Translations under genes and position numbers: made by a program | The notes under the pieces: generated by a model | The model's database searches: none | Told to the model about the DNA's origin: nothing | The model's input: the letters and a program-made list of their open reading frames with translations, nothing else | NCBI GenBank assembly: GCA_023228085.1 | Contig: JALOBW010000001.1 | Location: 62,001 to 126,000, forward strand | Reading direction: 5' to 3' | DNA length: 64,000 bases | Source: a bacterium | Lineage (GTDB): Bacteria > Patescibacteriota > Minisyncoccia > Minisyncoccales > Minisyncoccaceae | Shown: in pieces, positions 42,908 to 49,472 of the stretch | Numbering within the stretch: the stretch's first letter is position 1 | Layout of the letters: the number at the start of each line of letters is the position of its first letter

Positions 42908-43230
42908 TAATATAGTAATTAGTGATTTGTAATTCGTAACTAGTACTTGGAAGTTTACTTACAAGTAAACTTTAAGACATTTTAATCAAGAAATATATTA
43001 AAAAGTTTTCTGCAAGAAAACTACAAAGTACTAATTACTAGTTACGAGTTACTAATTCCTAAGGTTTTACAATTACTAATCCCTAACTGGTTTGTCATTG
43101 CGAGTGAAAGCGAAGCAATCTTAAATAAGATGTATTTAAGTTTGCCGAAGGCAAACTACCAAGTACTAATTACTAGTTACTAATTACTAATCCCTAATTT
43201 GCTTGTCATTCCCGCGAAGGCGGGAATCTG
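42908..43230. repeat. Palindromic repeat element with long terminal inverted repeats
   Basis: Inverted tails facing each other (TTAGTGATTTGTAATTCGTA near 42919 and TTACGAGTTACTAATTCCTA near 43043) enclose AGTTTACTTACAAGTAAACT and GTTTTCTGCAAGAAAAC hairpins. Then follow a CATTGCGAG...AAGCAATC variant (about 43094), an AGTTTGCC-GAA-GGCAAACT hairpin (about 43140) and a full CATTCCCGC hairpin (43206-43229). No gene. Confidence 0.75.
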
Positions 43231-43263
43231 CTATTATGTAAGAAAAGTAAAAAGAATAAAAAC

Positions 43264-43632
43264 ATGAAAAATATTTTAGGATGGTTATTAATAGTAATAG
43301 GATTGGTTATTATTTTTGGAGATATCTTTGCCACATACAATTACTTTACAGGAAAAGATAAATTTCCAGAAATATTTAAAGAACAATCTATATCAAATAA
43401 TATTCCTACTGGTATTAGTAGCGGGGGAAATGATATGCAAAATCAGATTAGCGAGGCAGTTAATAATGCCGTAAAGGATCAGTTAAGCAAAACTTTCCCA
43501 TCCAGTTCTATTACTCTAATGCTTAATGCTTCTCTATGGAGTATTTTTGCATTCTTCTTAATTAGCGCTGGGGGAAAGCTCGTGGAAGTAGGGGGAAAAC
43601 TTTTAGTTAGTAGCAAAAAAGAAAGAGAGTAA
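43264..43632 (+). CDS. Small two-TM membrane protein, unknown
   Basis: A 122-aa protein with a TM helix at 4-22 (ILGWLLIVIGLVIIFGDIFA), a polar loop of about 60 aa (YFTGKDKFPEIFKEQSISNN ... VNNAVKDQLSKTF) and a second TM helix (LMLNASLWSIFAFFLISAGG) ending VEVGGKLLVSSKKERE. No family is recognised. It is a single gene between repeat regions. Confidence 0.65.
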   Translation: MKNILGWLLIVIGLVIIFGDIFATYNYFTGKDKFPEIFKEQSISNNIPTGISSGGNDMQNQISEAVNNAVKDQLSKTFPSSSITLMLNASLWSIFAFFLISAGGKLVEVGGKLLVSSKKERE

Positions 43633-43656
43633 TAAAAAAAAGAAAAACGGAAAAGG

Positions 43657-43887
43657 TTAAACCAAAGTTCCGTTTCGGAAGGACTCTATAAGGGTCCTCT
43701 TTTTTTGCTCAAAGCAGGGAAAGATTTCATCTCGTTCTGCCATTAACCATCGGATTGAGAAGTTATCCGAACGTTTTCTCGCCATTCTTAATTTTTCGTC
43801 AATCCTTTTGATCCTCTTGTTTCTTTCTTCTTCAAGCTCAGAAATTTTTTGTTCAAGTGATTCGGTTTTCATCTCCCTTTTCACCAA
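43657..43887 (-). CDS. Short coiled-coil protein, unknown
   Basis: A 76-aa highly charged protein (TESLEQKISELEEERNKRIK ... FSIRWLMAERDEIFPCFEQK). The N-terminal 40 residues are a clear coiled coil. The start is uncertain: GTG at 43887 or ATG at 43872, the latter with GGGAG too close to be ideal. It converges on the gene at 43264-43632. A palindrome AAAAAGCTCTTTT-type sequence lies just upstream. Confidence 0.55.
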   Translation of the reverse strand: MVKREMKTESLEQKISELEEERNKRIKRIDEKLRMARKRSDNFSIRWLMAERDEIFPCFEQKKRTLIESFRNGTLV

Positions 43888-43939
43888 AAGAGCTTTTTAC
43901 TCTTTTACTTTAAGGTAAAAAGTTTTTTTTGTAAAGTTG

Positions 43940-44370
43940 AATCAACTAGTACTTAGCAACTAGTAATCCGTAATTAGTACTAGGTAACTTGCTTCTCAAG
44001 ATTAAAGGCATTTTTTATAGACTCTTGGATTGGGTTCGTTTTATGGACAGCCCTCTTGAGATGGGCGAGCAGAAATGGCAATCAATAATAAAAAGTTTTC
44101 TGTAAGAAAACTACAAAGTACTAATTACGAATTACGAATTACTAATCCCTAGTTTGCCTTGTCATTCCCGTTTACCCGCTTATGGAGGGCTTGTCTTGCC
44201 GTAGGCGGGAAGGTGACTAATTTCTTTTTGTTTGTCATTCCCGCGTCCTTGCCTTGTCATTCCCGCGAAGGCGGAAATCTAATAAAAATGTCTTTGAACT
44301 TACGAGGTAAGCAACAAAGTACTAATTACGAATTACGAATTACTAATCCCTAACTTTAATTACTAATCTC
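43940..44370. repeat. Dispersed repeat copies
   Basis: Inverted tail at 43943-43985, AGTTTTCTGTAAGAAAACT hairpin near 44095, tails at 44110-44150 and 44317-44370, and degenerate and full CATTCCCGC units (about 44161, 44234 and 44257-44280; the last has one mismatch in the stem). The frame at 44159-44353 is repeat translation, not a gene. Confidence 0.75.
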
Positions 44371-44380
44371 TAAAAAAGTT

Positions 44381-44650
44381 GTTGTCCAAATAAGTTGTCC
44401 AGAATATTTTTTCTGGACAAAATTAACGTTTTTTCTGGACAATAATCTGGACAAGCACCTTCTAATCTGGACAAAATTAACAATAATCTTGTCCAGAAAA
44501 AAATCATTAAGCAACGCAATATCAACGATAATAAACGTTTTCTGGACAGAATTAGTCATTTTGTCCAGATAATTTTCTGGACAAAAATAATCTTTTTCAT
44601 TTTTCATTTTTATTGGGCTTTCTGGACAAATAATGCAGCAACTCTGCTTT
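44381..44650. repeat. Cluster of TCTGGACAA / TTGTCCAGA motifs
   Basis: Ten copies of TCTGGACA or its complement in about 240 bp: forward near 44412, 44433, 44446, 44465, 44540, 44575 and 44620; reverse near 44396, 44490 and 44562; a near copy TTGTCCAAA at 44383. Some are followed by AAATTAACG. Spacing is irregular and both strands are used, so this is not a simple tandem repeat. It lies upstream of the regulator gene at 44875. A leftward frame through it is only translated motif. Confidence 0.8.
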
Positions 44651-44836
44651 TTGTCCTATGTTTTTTGGAGGTCTTGCTGTTATAATTTTCTATTGACATT
44701 AATTTTCAATATTTTTTAGTAATTTTATTTTATAGTTTTAAAAGTTTTTACGGACTATGAAAATAATTTAAAACTTAATTCGTTTTTGCTTTTTGATTTG
44801 GTATTTTTCTAGATAATTTTGACAGCAATTTAAGCA

Positions 44837-44865
44837 TTGACTTTTGTAGTAATTTTTACTATATT
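44837..44865 (+). promoter_or_regulatory. Promoter of DeoR-like/ECF operon, nearly leaderless
   Basis: TTGACT (44837-44842), 17-nt spacer, TATATT (44860-44865); the ATG at 44875 would be within a few bases of the transcription start. Confidence 0.65.
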
Positions 44866-44874
44866 GTCCTTAAT

Positions 44875-45699
44875 ATGATGACAGAAGAAAGGATTGCAAA
44901 ACTAACATCCGCAGTCTATAAAGTTACGGATCTTTTTCCAGAAAAAGAACCTTTGAAATTTGTTGTGCGAAGGGAGAGTTTAGATGTTTTGTTTTCTTTC
45001 ACTAATTTGTCGTCAAAGCCGAATCTTGGACAGAAGGAAAAATTCGTCAAGAAAGCCATTGCTTCTTCTAGGGCATTGATCCATTATTTTGATCTTGCCG
45101 AGTCTCAAAATTGGGCAGATCCCCGAAATTTCTCTATTTTGAAAGCAGAGTATTCTGACCTTATTTTTGGATTGCAGGAGCAAGTTTTAACACTAGAAAT
45201 AGAAGCAAAAAACACACTTAGTAGTATTGGACCTGTTTATGAAATTGATGAAGACCTTATCACTTTAAATGAATCAAAAGTAGTAAACTCTTCTGCTCTG
45301 GTGGAGAAGAGGGAATACGTCACCGAAAAAGAGGGTTTTTTATCAAATGGGGATGGCGAAGTTTTAGACGAAATTAAGCCAAAGAACGGAGTAAAAATAA
45401 AGAAAGAGGTAGCCAGAAAGAATCTTGAAATTGAACCTAAAAAAGAAAAAGAAAAAACATTTTTTGAAATAAAACCTGATGTAGTTATCAATTATGAAGA
45501 GCTCTCAAGTATTCAGCTAAAAACACTTGAAATACTTCAAAACAAAGGATTTTTAAGAGCCAGTCAGATAAGTAAATACTTTGAAGATACTAGTGAAAGG
45601 TCTGTTAGAAGGGAAATAAAAGAATTGAAAGATAAGAGTATTATTGTGGCAAAAGGTAGCGGGAGATCAACCTTTTACGAAATTAATCACGTATATTAA
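44875..45699 (+). CDS. DeoR-like winged-helix regulator with N-terminal helical domain
   Basis: A 274-aa protein. Residues 1-115 are a helical bundle (VYKVTDLFPEKEPLKFVVRR ... ASSRALIHYFDLAESQNWAD). The middle (115-200) is charged and disordered. The C-terminal 75 residues are a DeoR-type HTH: LSSIQLKTLEILQNKGFLRA, SQISKYFEDTSERSVRREIK, DLKDKSIIVAKGSGRSTFYE. It probably represses or activates its own operon, which continues with the ECF sigma gene 45 nt downstream. The TCTGGACAA cluster upstream is a candidate set of binding sites. Confidence 0.8.
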   Translation: MMTEERIAKLTSAVYKVTDLFPEKEPLKFVVRRESLDVLFSFTNLSSKPNLGQKEKFVKKAIASSRALIHYFDLAESQNWADPRNFSILKAEYSDLIFGLQEQVLTLEIEAKNTLSSIGPVYEIDEDLITLNESKVVNSSALVEKREYVTEKEGFLSNGDGEVLDEIKPKNGVKIKKEVARKNLEIEPKKEKEKTFFEIKPDVVINYEELSSIQLKTLEILQNKGFLRASQISKYFEDTSERSVRREIKELKDKSIIVAKGSGRSTFYEINHVY

Positions 45700-45744
45700 A
45701 GTATTTGATTGAATTATCCATTGACTTTTGAAAAGCCTTACCTT

Positions 45745-46263
45745 ATGAATGAACAGAAAAAATATAAAGAACAATTTTTTTCTCAGCTCTATGATGAATA
45801 TCTAGGGCGTATTTATCGTTTTATATACTTTAAAGTAAGCTCAGAAGCAGTTGCCCAAGACCTAACTTCAGAGGTTTTTACCCGTCTTTGGAAGCAGATT
45901 TCTTTGGATAAAGAAGTAAAGAATCCTTCCGCTTTTTTATTTACATTAGCTAGAAACATAGTGATAGATTATTACAGAGAGAGTAATAAGGAAAAGGGCA
46001 ATACCGATATTGATAGCGTTGCCAATGCAATAGAGGACAAAAAGCAAAATATTCATAATGACGCTCAAATAAAAGAAGAATTCCAGGCAGTCACATGTGC
46101 AATGGATCAACTAAAAGATGAGTACAAGCAAGCAGTATTCCTGTATTATGTGGAGCAAGAGCCTATTACTGAGGTGGCGAAAACAATGGGTAAATCACAA
46201 GGTGCTACCAGGGTACTCATATCTAGAGGAATGAAGCAACTTCGCCAAATATTGGAGTCTTGA
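45745..46263 (+). CDS. ECF-type RNA polymerase sigma factor
   Basis: A 172-aa protein from the ATG of MNEQKKYKEQFFSQLYDEYL; an in-frame TTG 12 codons upstream is possible. Region 2 is YDEYLGRIYRFIYFKVSSEA and VAQDLTSEVFTRLWKQISLD, with the core-binding and -10 recognition helices. Region 4 is LKDEYKQAVFLYYVEQEPIT and EVAKTMGKSQGATRVLISRG, the -35 HTH. It lacks regions 1 and 3, as ECF factors do. Its operon and downstream genes suggest control by partner proteins (46303-48523). Confidence 0.92.
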   Translation: MNEQKKYKEQFFSQLYDEYLGRIYRFIYFKVSSEAVAQDLTSEVFTRLWKQISLDKEVKNPSAFLFTLARNIVIDYYRESNKEKGNTDIDSVANAIEDKKQNIHNDAQIKEEFQAVTCAMDQLKDEYKQAVFLYYVEQEPITEVAKTMGKSQGATRVLISRGMKQLRQILES

Positions 46264-46268
46264 TATAT

Positions 46269-46297
46269 TTTACATTTTATCCATTTTGTTTTATAAT
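46269..46297 (+). promoter_or_regulatory. Promoter giving a leaderless mRNA
   Basis: TTTACA (46269-46274), 17-nt spacer, TATAAT (46292-46297). The ATG at 46303 starts 6 nt after the -10, so the transcript would begin at or next to the start codon. Confidence 0.65.
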
Positions 46298-46302
46298 TGT
46301 AT

Positions 46303-47160
46303 ATGAAAACTGTTTTAGTTAAGAATATAAAAAGGGATTCTTTGGCAAGTCAGTTTTACTCTATTTATGAAGCCTTAAGAGATGTAGATTTTAAAGATAG
46401 TATATCAGTAAATTTTGAAGCAAAATGGTTATACCCTTTGATGATCCTGCCTTTTTGTGCTTATATTCAGTGCATTGGAGGAGAGAATAAAAACGAAAAC
46501 AATTCTTATCTTAACGCGATTAACTTTCCCGATGGAGTCTCTAGTGTTTCAGAATTTCAAAAAAAAGTCCAAAGAAATAAAAACTTTATACCCATAAGCG
46601 TTTTAAAATCTACTGAGGAAAAGAATAGAGGGATGCTTGTAGACCAATTAACGGATTTGATTATAAAAATAATCAATCCGACAGGTGAATTTAGCAATAA
46701 TTTAACAATACCGATATTTGAGATGGTTGATAATATCTCTGAGCACAGTAAGGCTAATAAAGGCTTTATCTTCGCTCAGTATTATCCTCAAGGAAGCTAT
46801 ATTGACGTTTGTGTCGTTGACTGTGGGAGAGGCTTTGTGAACACGTATAAGGAAGAGAAAGGTATTGTTTTTACCGATGAGGAGGCATTAGCTAAAGTCT
46901 TGCAGGGCTTTTCTGCAAAAAAAGAAAAGGGAAGAGGTGAAGGGATATGTAATTCTAGACGAATGATTTGCGAAGGATTGTTAGGAGAGTTTATTTTAGC
47001 ATCAGGGTCATCCGTTTTTGTTGCAAATAAGGAATATCCAATGGGAAAAGTTGAATTTCAGCCGATACATTTACCAAATTTTTATTGGCAAGGAACCATT
47101 GTGGCGTTTAGAATGCCAAAACCGAAAAAAGAGTTTAATTTTTCTGAATTTTTTAAGTAA
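46303..47160 (+). CDS. GHKL ATPase-domain protein (anti-sigma/histidine kinase-like)
   Basis: A 285-aa protein started at ATG 46303; the TTG two codons earlier lies in the -10 box. The N-terminal 115 residues (ASQFYSIYEALRDVDFKDSI ... FCAYIQCIGG) are of unknown fold. A HATPase_c-type domain follows: N box PIFEMVDNISEHS (Glu140, Asn144), G1 box VVDCGRGF (Asp173) and G2 box GRGEGICNSRRMI (210-222). No HisKA domain is present. Paired with the DUF4325-like gene 21 nt downstream it resembles a partner-switch kinase/anti-sigma factor. Confidence 0.8.
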   Translation: MKTVLVKNIKRDSLASQFYSIYEALRDVDFKDSISVNFEAKWLYPLMILPFCAYIQCIGGENKNENNSYLNAINFPDGVSSVSEFQKKVQRNKNFIPISVLKSTEEKNRGMLVDQLTDLIIKIINPTGEFSNNLTIPIFEMVDNISEHSKANKGFIFAQYYPQGSYIDVCVVDCGRGFVNTYKEEKGIVFTDEEALAKVLQGFSAKKEKGRGEGICNSRRMICEGLLGEFILASGSSVFVANKEYPMGKVEFQPIHLPNFYWQGTIVAFRMPKPKKEFNFSEFFK

Positions 47161-47181
47161 AATAAGGAAAATAGAAATAAT

Positions 47182-47556
47182 ATGATTTTAAAAAAAGAAA
47201 ATAAAATAATTATCAATATCAAAGAAATTGTTGATGAGCTTTCTATAATAAGCTCTCGTGATATTGCTAGATTAATAACCGAAGAAGTTTCGTTAAAAAA
47301 AGAATCTGTGATTGATTTAGATTTTTCGAATATTAAGTTGGTTTCTCGTTCTGCCGCCCATGAATTAATGCTTTTAAAGAATAATTTGGAAAAAAAGTTT
47401 TTAGGCAAAAAAAAACTGTCCTTTGTTAACATTAATCCAGATATTGCGGAAATGTTTAATATTGTGAGCGTGAGCCTAAAAACATCAAAAGAGGCGGTGG
47501 TCTTAAAAAAGAATAAAGTTAAAAAATTAACTGTAGATTCTTTAAATAATTTATAA
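47182..47556 (+). CDS. STAS-like DUF4325 protein
   Basis: A 124-aa protein. ELSIISSRDIARLITEEVSL is followed by DLDFSNIKLVSRSAAHELML, which has the beta-strand, S-R-S-A-A-H-E-L turn and helix of DUF4325 STAS-like proteins. The Ser residues in SRSAAHE occupy the position of the phosphorylated Ser in SpoIIAA-type anti-anti-sigma factors. It ends in a Lys-rich tail. It probably binds the GHKL protein encoded just upstream. Confidence 0.75.
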   Translation: MILKKENKIIINIKEIVDELSIISSRDIARLITEEVSLKKESVIDLDFSNIKLVSRSAAHELMLLKNNLEKKFLGKKKLSFVNINPDIAEMFNIVSVSLKTSKEAVVLKKNKVKKLTVDSLNNL

Positions 47557-47722
47557 TTTGCACAGTTAATTATTAGGCTTCTGAAGAAAGTAAAGGTTAA
47601 TTTTTTGTGTGTAATTGTCCGTTTTAACCGAACCTAGTTAGGGGATCTAGTAAAAGATGTCCAGGCTTTCTGTAAGAAAGCTACAAAGTACTGATTACGA
47701 ATTACTAATTACTAATCCCTAG
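47557..47722. repeat. Intergenic dispersed repeat
   Basis: GCTTTCTGTAAGAAAGC hairpin (about 47664-47680) with the TACTGATTACGAATTACTAATTACTAATCCC-type tail up to 47720. No gene. Confidence 0.7.
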
Positions 47723-47730
47723 TAATAAAC

Positions 47731-47758
47731 TGTAACACTTTTCGCAATTCTACGTCTT
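47731..47758 (+). promoter_or_regulatory. Candidate ECF-sigma promoter
   Basis: TGTAAC (47731-47736), exactly 16 nt, CGTCTT (47753-47758). An AAC-type -35 and a CGTC -10 with a 16-nt spacer is the form of many ECF promoters and unlike the TTGAC/TATAAT promoters elsewhere in the window. ATG follows at 47789. Confidence 0.55.
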
Positions 47759-47788
47759 TATCATTAGACAACCATAAAAAAGGTAAAA

Positions 47789-48523
47789 ATGACCGAATAC
47801 GAAATAATAAAAAAGCTTGAATTAATGAAGAAAATAGAGCCAAATGAAGATTGGGCTGTTTTTTCTAGGCAAAATATTATTTCAAAAACTTTTGAACCAG
47901 AACCTTCTGTCGGTTTAAAGGATAACATAATAGAACTTTTCGGAATGGCTTTTAATCGTCCAAGATTAGCTTTCGCTTATTCTTTGTTATTTCTTGCACT
48001 ATTTGGAGGGGCTATTGTTGTTGCAAACGGAACTTACAATAATGGAGGATTTTCGCAGCTTGCCAGTGTCATTAGCGGAATAAAGATTGAAAAGCCTCAA
48101 ACTCCGGAAGAAAAGCTTTTGGCTGTTATCCAAGCCACAGAAACAGAAATGGATAAGATTATTGCCGAAAGTAAAGAAAAGGGGGAAGGGAAAGTGGAAA
48201 CCAAAAAGGTTTTAGCTGATGCTTCCGAGAGGTTAAAATCTCTTCCAGATGATCAAAAAGTAAAGTTTGCAGGAACTGTTGTTGCAAAAGTTAAAACACT
48301 TGAAAAGAATACCAATGCTGTTATAATGGATGAAAGAGAACCGTTGGTACAGGAATTTTATCAAGTGATAGCAGAAAATGAAATTAAAGAGTTGGAAGCT
48401 AATGCTAAAAATTTAAACGAAGAGCAACAAACAATTCTTAATAAAGCTAAGGATTTTTTTGCTTTGAAGAAGTATGCCGATGCGTTAGAGGAGCTTTATA
48501 AAATAAAGCCTTCAGCAAATTAA
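47789..48523 (+). CDS. Single-pass membrane protein, DUF5667-like, candidate anti-sigma factor
   Basis: A 244-aa protein. A cytosolic N-terminus of about 55 aa (MTEYEIIKKLELMKKIEPNE, DWAVFSRQNIISKTF) is followed by one TM helix (about 59-79, LAFAYSLLFLALFGGAIVVA) and an extracytoplasmic helical domain (ASERLKSLPDDQKVKFAGTV ... NEEQQTILNKAKDFFALKKY). The topology is that of anti-sigma factors, and the outer part resembles DUF5667. An AAGGT ribosome-binding site precedes ATG. The ECF-type promoter upstream suggests autoregulation by the neighbouring sigma factor. Confidence 0.7.
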   Translation: MTEYEIIKKLELMKKIEPNEDWAVFSRQNIISKTFEPEPSVGLKDNIIELFGMAFNRPRLAFAYSLLFLALFGGAIVVANGTYNNGGFSQLASVISGIKIEKPQTPEEKLLAVIQATETEMDKIIAESKEKGEGKVETKKVLADASERLKSLPDDQKVKFAGTVVAKVKTLEKNTNAVIMDEREPLVQEFYQVIAENEIKELEANAKNLNEEQQTILNKAKDFFALKKYADALEELYKIKPSAN

Positions 48524-48533
48524 GGCTAAACCC

Positions 48534-48818
48534 ATGAAAAAGAATTTTGATATAAAACTGAATGTATCTGTATTAAAAGAGGGAGATAAATATATTGCAT
48601 ATTCTCCTGCGTTAGATATATCTACTTGCGGTAAGAATATTAAAGAAGCAAAAAAAAGGTTCAGCGAGTTAGTAGAGATATTTTTTGAAGAGACAGAAAA
48701 GAATGGGACAACAATGGAAGTATTGGAAGGGCTTGGATGGAAAAGAGATGATGGTTCATTAAAATCCCCAGTAGTTTTTCAAGAGGATAAAGATTTCAAA
48801 ATTTTAATTGATGTCTAA
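48534..48818 (+). CDS. hicB: HicB-family antitoxin, orphaned
   Basis: A 94-aa protein. LNVSVLKEGDKYIAYSPALD, ISTCGKNIKEAKKRFSELVE and IFFEETEKNGTTMEVLEGLG form the HicB partial RNase-H-like fold. In this type of locus hicA normally follows directly; here only a 15-codon remnant is present (48825-48872). It starts 10 nt after the membrane protein gene. Confidence 0.82.
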   Translation: MKKNFDIKLNVSVLKEGDKYIAYSPALDISTCGKNIKEAKKRFSELVEIFFEETEKNGTTMEVLEGLGWKRDDGSLKSPVVFQEDKDFKILIDV

Positions 48819-48824
48819 ATCTTT

Positions 48825-48872
48825 ATGCCTAAGATAGTTGCTATTTCTTGGAAGAAATTTAATAAGTATTAG
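48825..48872 (+). pseudogene. hicA: Truncated hicA toxin gene
   Basis: ATG 6 nt after the hicB stop, encoding MPKIVAISWKKFNKY then TAG. This resembles the N-terminus of HicA toxins (MPK...SWKKF.KYL), which normally run on for about 60 more residues. The stop codon overlaps the left arm of an inverted-repeat element (48872-48931), which suggests truncation by insertion or rearrangement. Confidence 0.5.
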
Positions 48873-48931
48873 CAATCAATATTTACCTGTCTCTTTGGCA
48901 ATAAACGGAGAGGTGGGTAATTATTGATTGC
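48872..48931. repeat. 60-nt inverted-repeat element
   Basis: GCAATCAATATTTACC (48872-48887) pairs with GGTAATTATTGATTGC (48916-48931) at 15 of 16 positions; inside, CTCT/AGAG pair again. The element begins exactly where hicA is cut off. It could also fold as a stable RNA hairpin. Confidence 0.75.
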
Positions 48932-48980
48932 GAATATTAAGAATTTGTTAGTAAATAAGTTGCACATTTATTTTTCAAAA

Positions 48981-49141
48981 GCTTCAAGTTCAAAATCAGT
49001 AGAGAATGGTAGGTAAATTGGTTTGTGTCATTCCCGCGAGGGAATCTAGTAAAGATGTATTTAAGTTTACCGATAGGTAAACTACAAAGTACTAGTTACT
49101 AATTACTAGTTACTATTTAATATTGTTTTTGAACTTGAAGC
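48981..49141. repeat. Repeat copy framed by a 15-bp perfect inverted repeat
   Basis: GCTTCAAGTTCAAAA (48981-48995) and TTTTGAACTTGAAGC (49127-49141) enclose a degenerate CATTCCCGCGAGGGAATC unit, an AGTTTACCGATAGGTAAACT hairpin and an ACTAATTACTAGTTACT tail. It suggests insertion of a repeat unit into the loop of an older hairpin. The remaining region to 49472 holds no gene. Confidence 0.7.
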
Positions 49142-49385
49142 CTAGACAATAGATTGCAACAACAGCTGTCTGATTATTCTTCTTATTGTTCTATGGATAT
49201 TATTCTGTTTTGCTAAGGGCAAAGCAGAGTGATAGACAGAACAAACAGGAAGATTAGTCGGTTGATAGTCTAGCTGATAATTAAAAAAATGATTTTAATT
49301 TTGACCTCCCGAATTTCAAAATAGGGAACAAGTCAAAACCCCGATTATTCTAGGTTTAAAAATATTTTCTTCGTTTATTTATCTG

Positions 49386-49409
49386 TCATTCCCGCGAAGG
49401 CGGGAATCT
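49386..49409. repeat. CATTCCCGC-type palindrome
   Basis: Full copy TCATTCCCGC-GAAG-GCGGGAATCT about 65 nt upstream of the first S-layer-like gene, inside what is probably its leader or promoter region. Confidence 0.85.
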
Positions 49410-49472
49410 CAAGAACAATAAATAAATACGACTATATTTCTAGAATAACGGACAATAATTTAACAATAAAAA

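Noticed and set aside
44159..44353. Rightward frame of 64 aa
   Set aside because: Translated CATTCCCGC repeats.
44356..44607. Leftward frame of 83 aa across the TCTGGACAA cluster
   Set aside because: Its protein repeats (NVNFVQ, CLSRLLSRK) come from the DNA motif; no ribosome-binding site.
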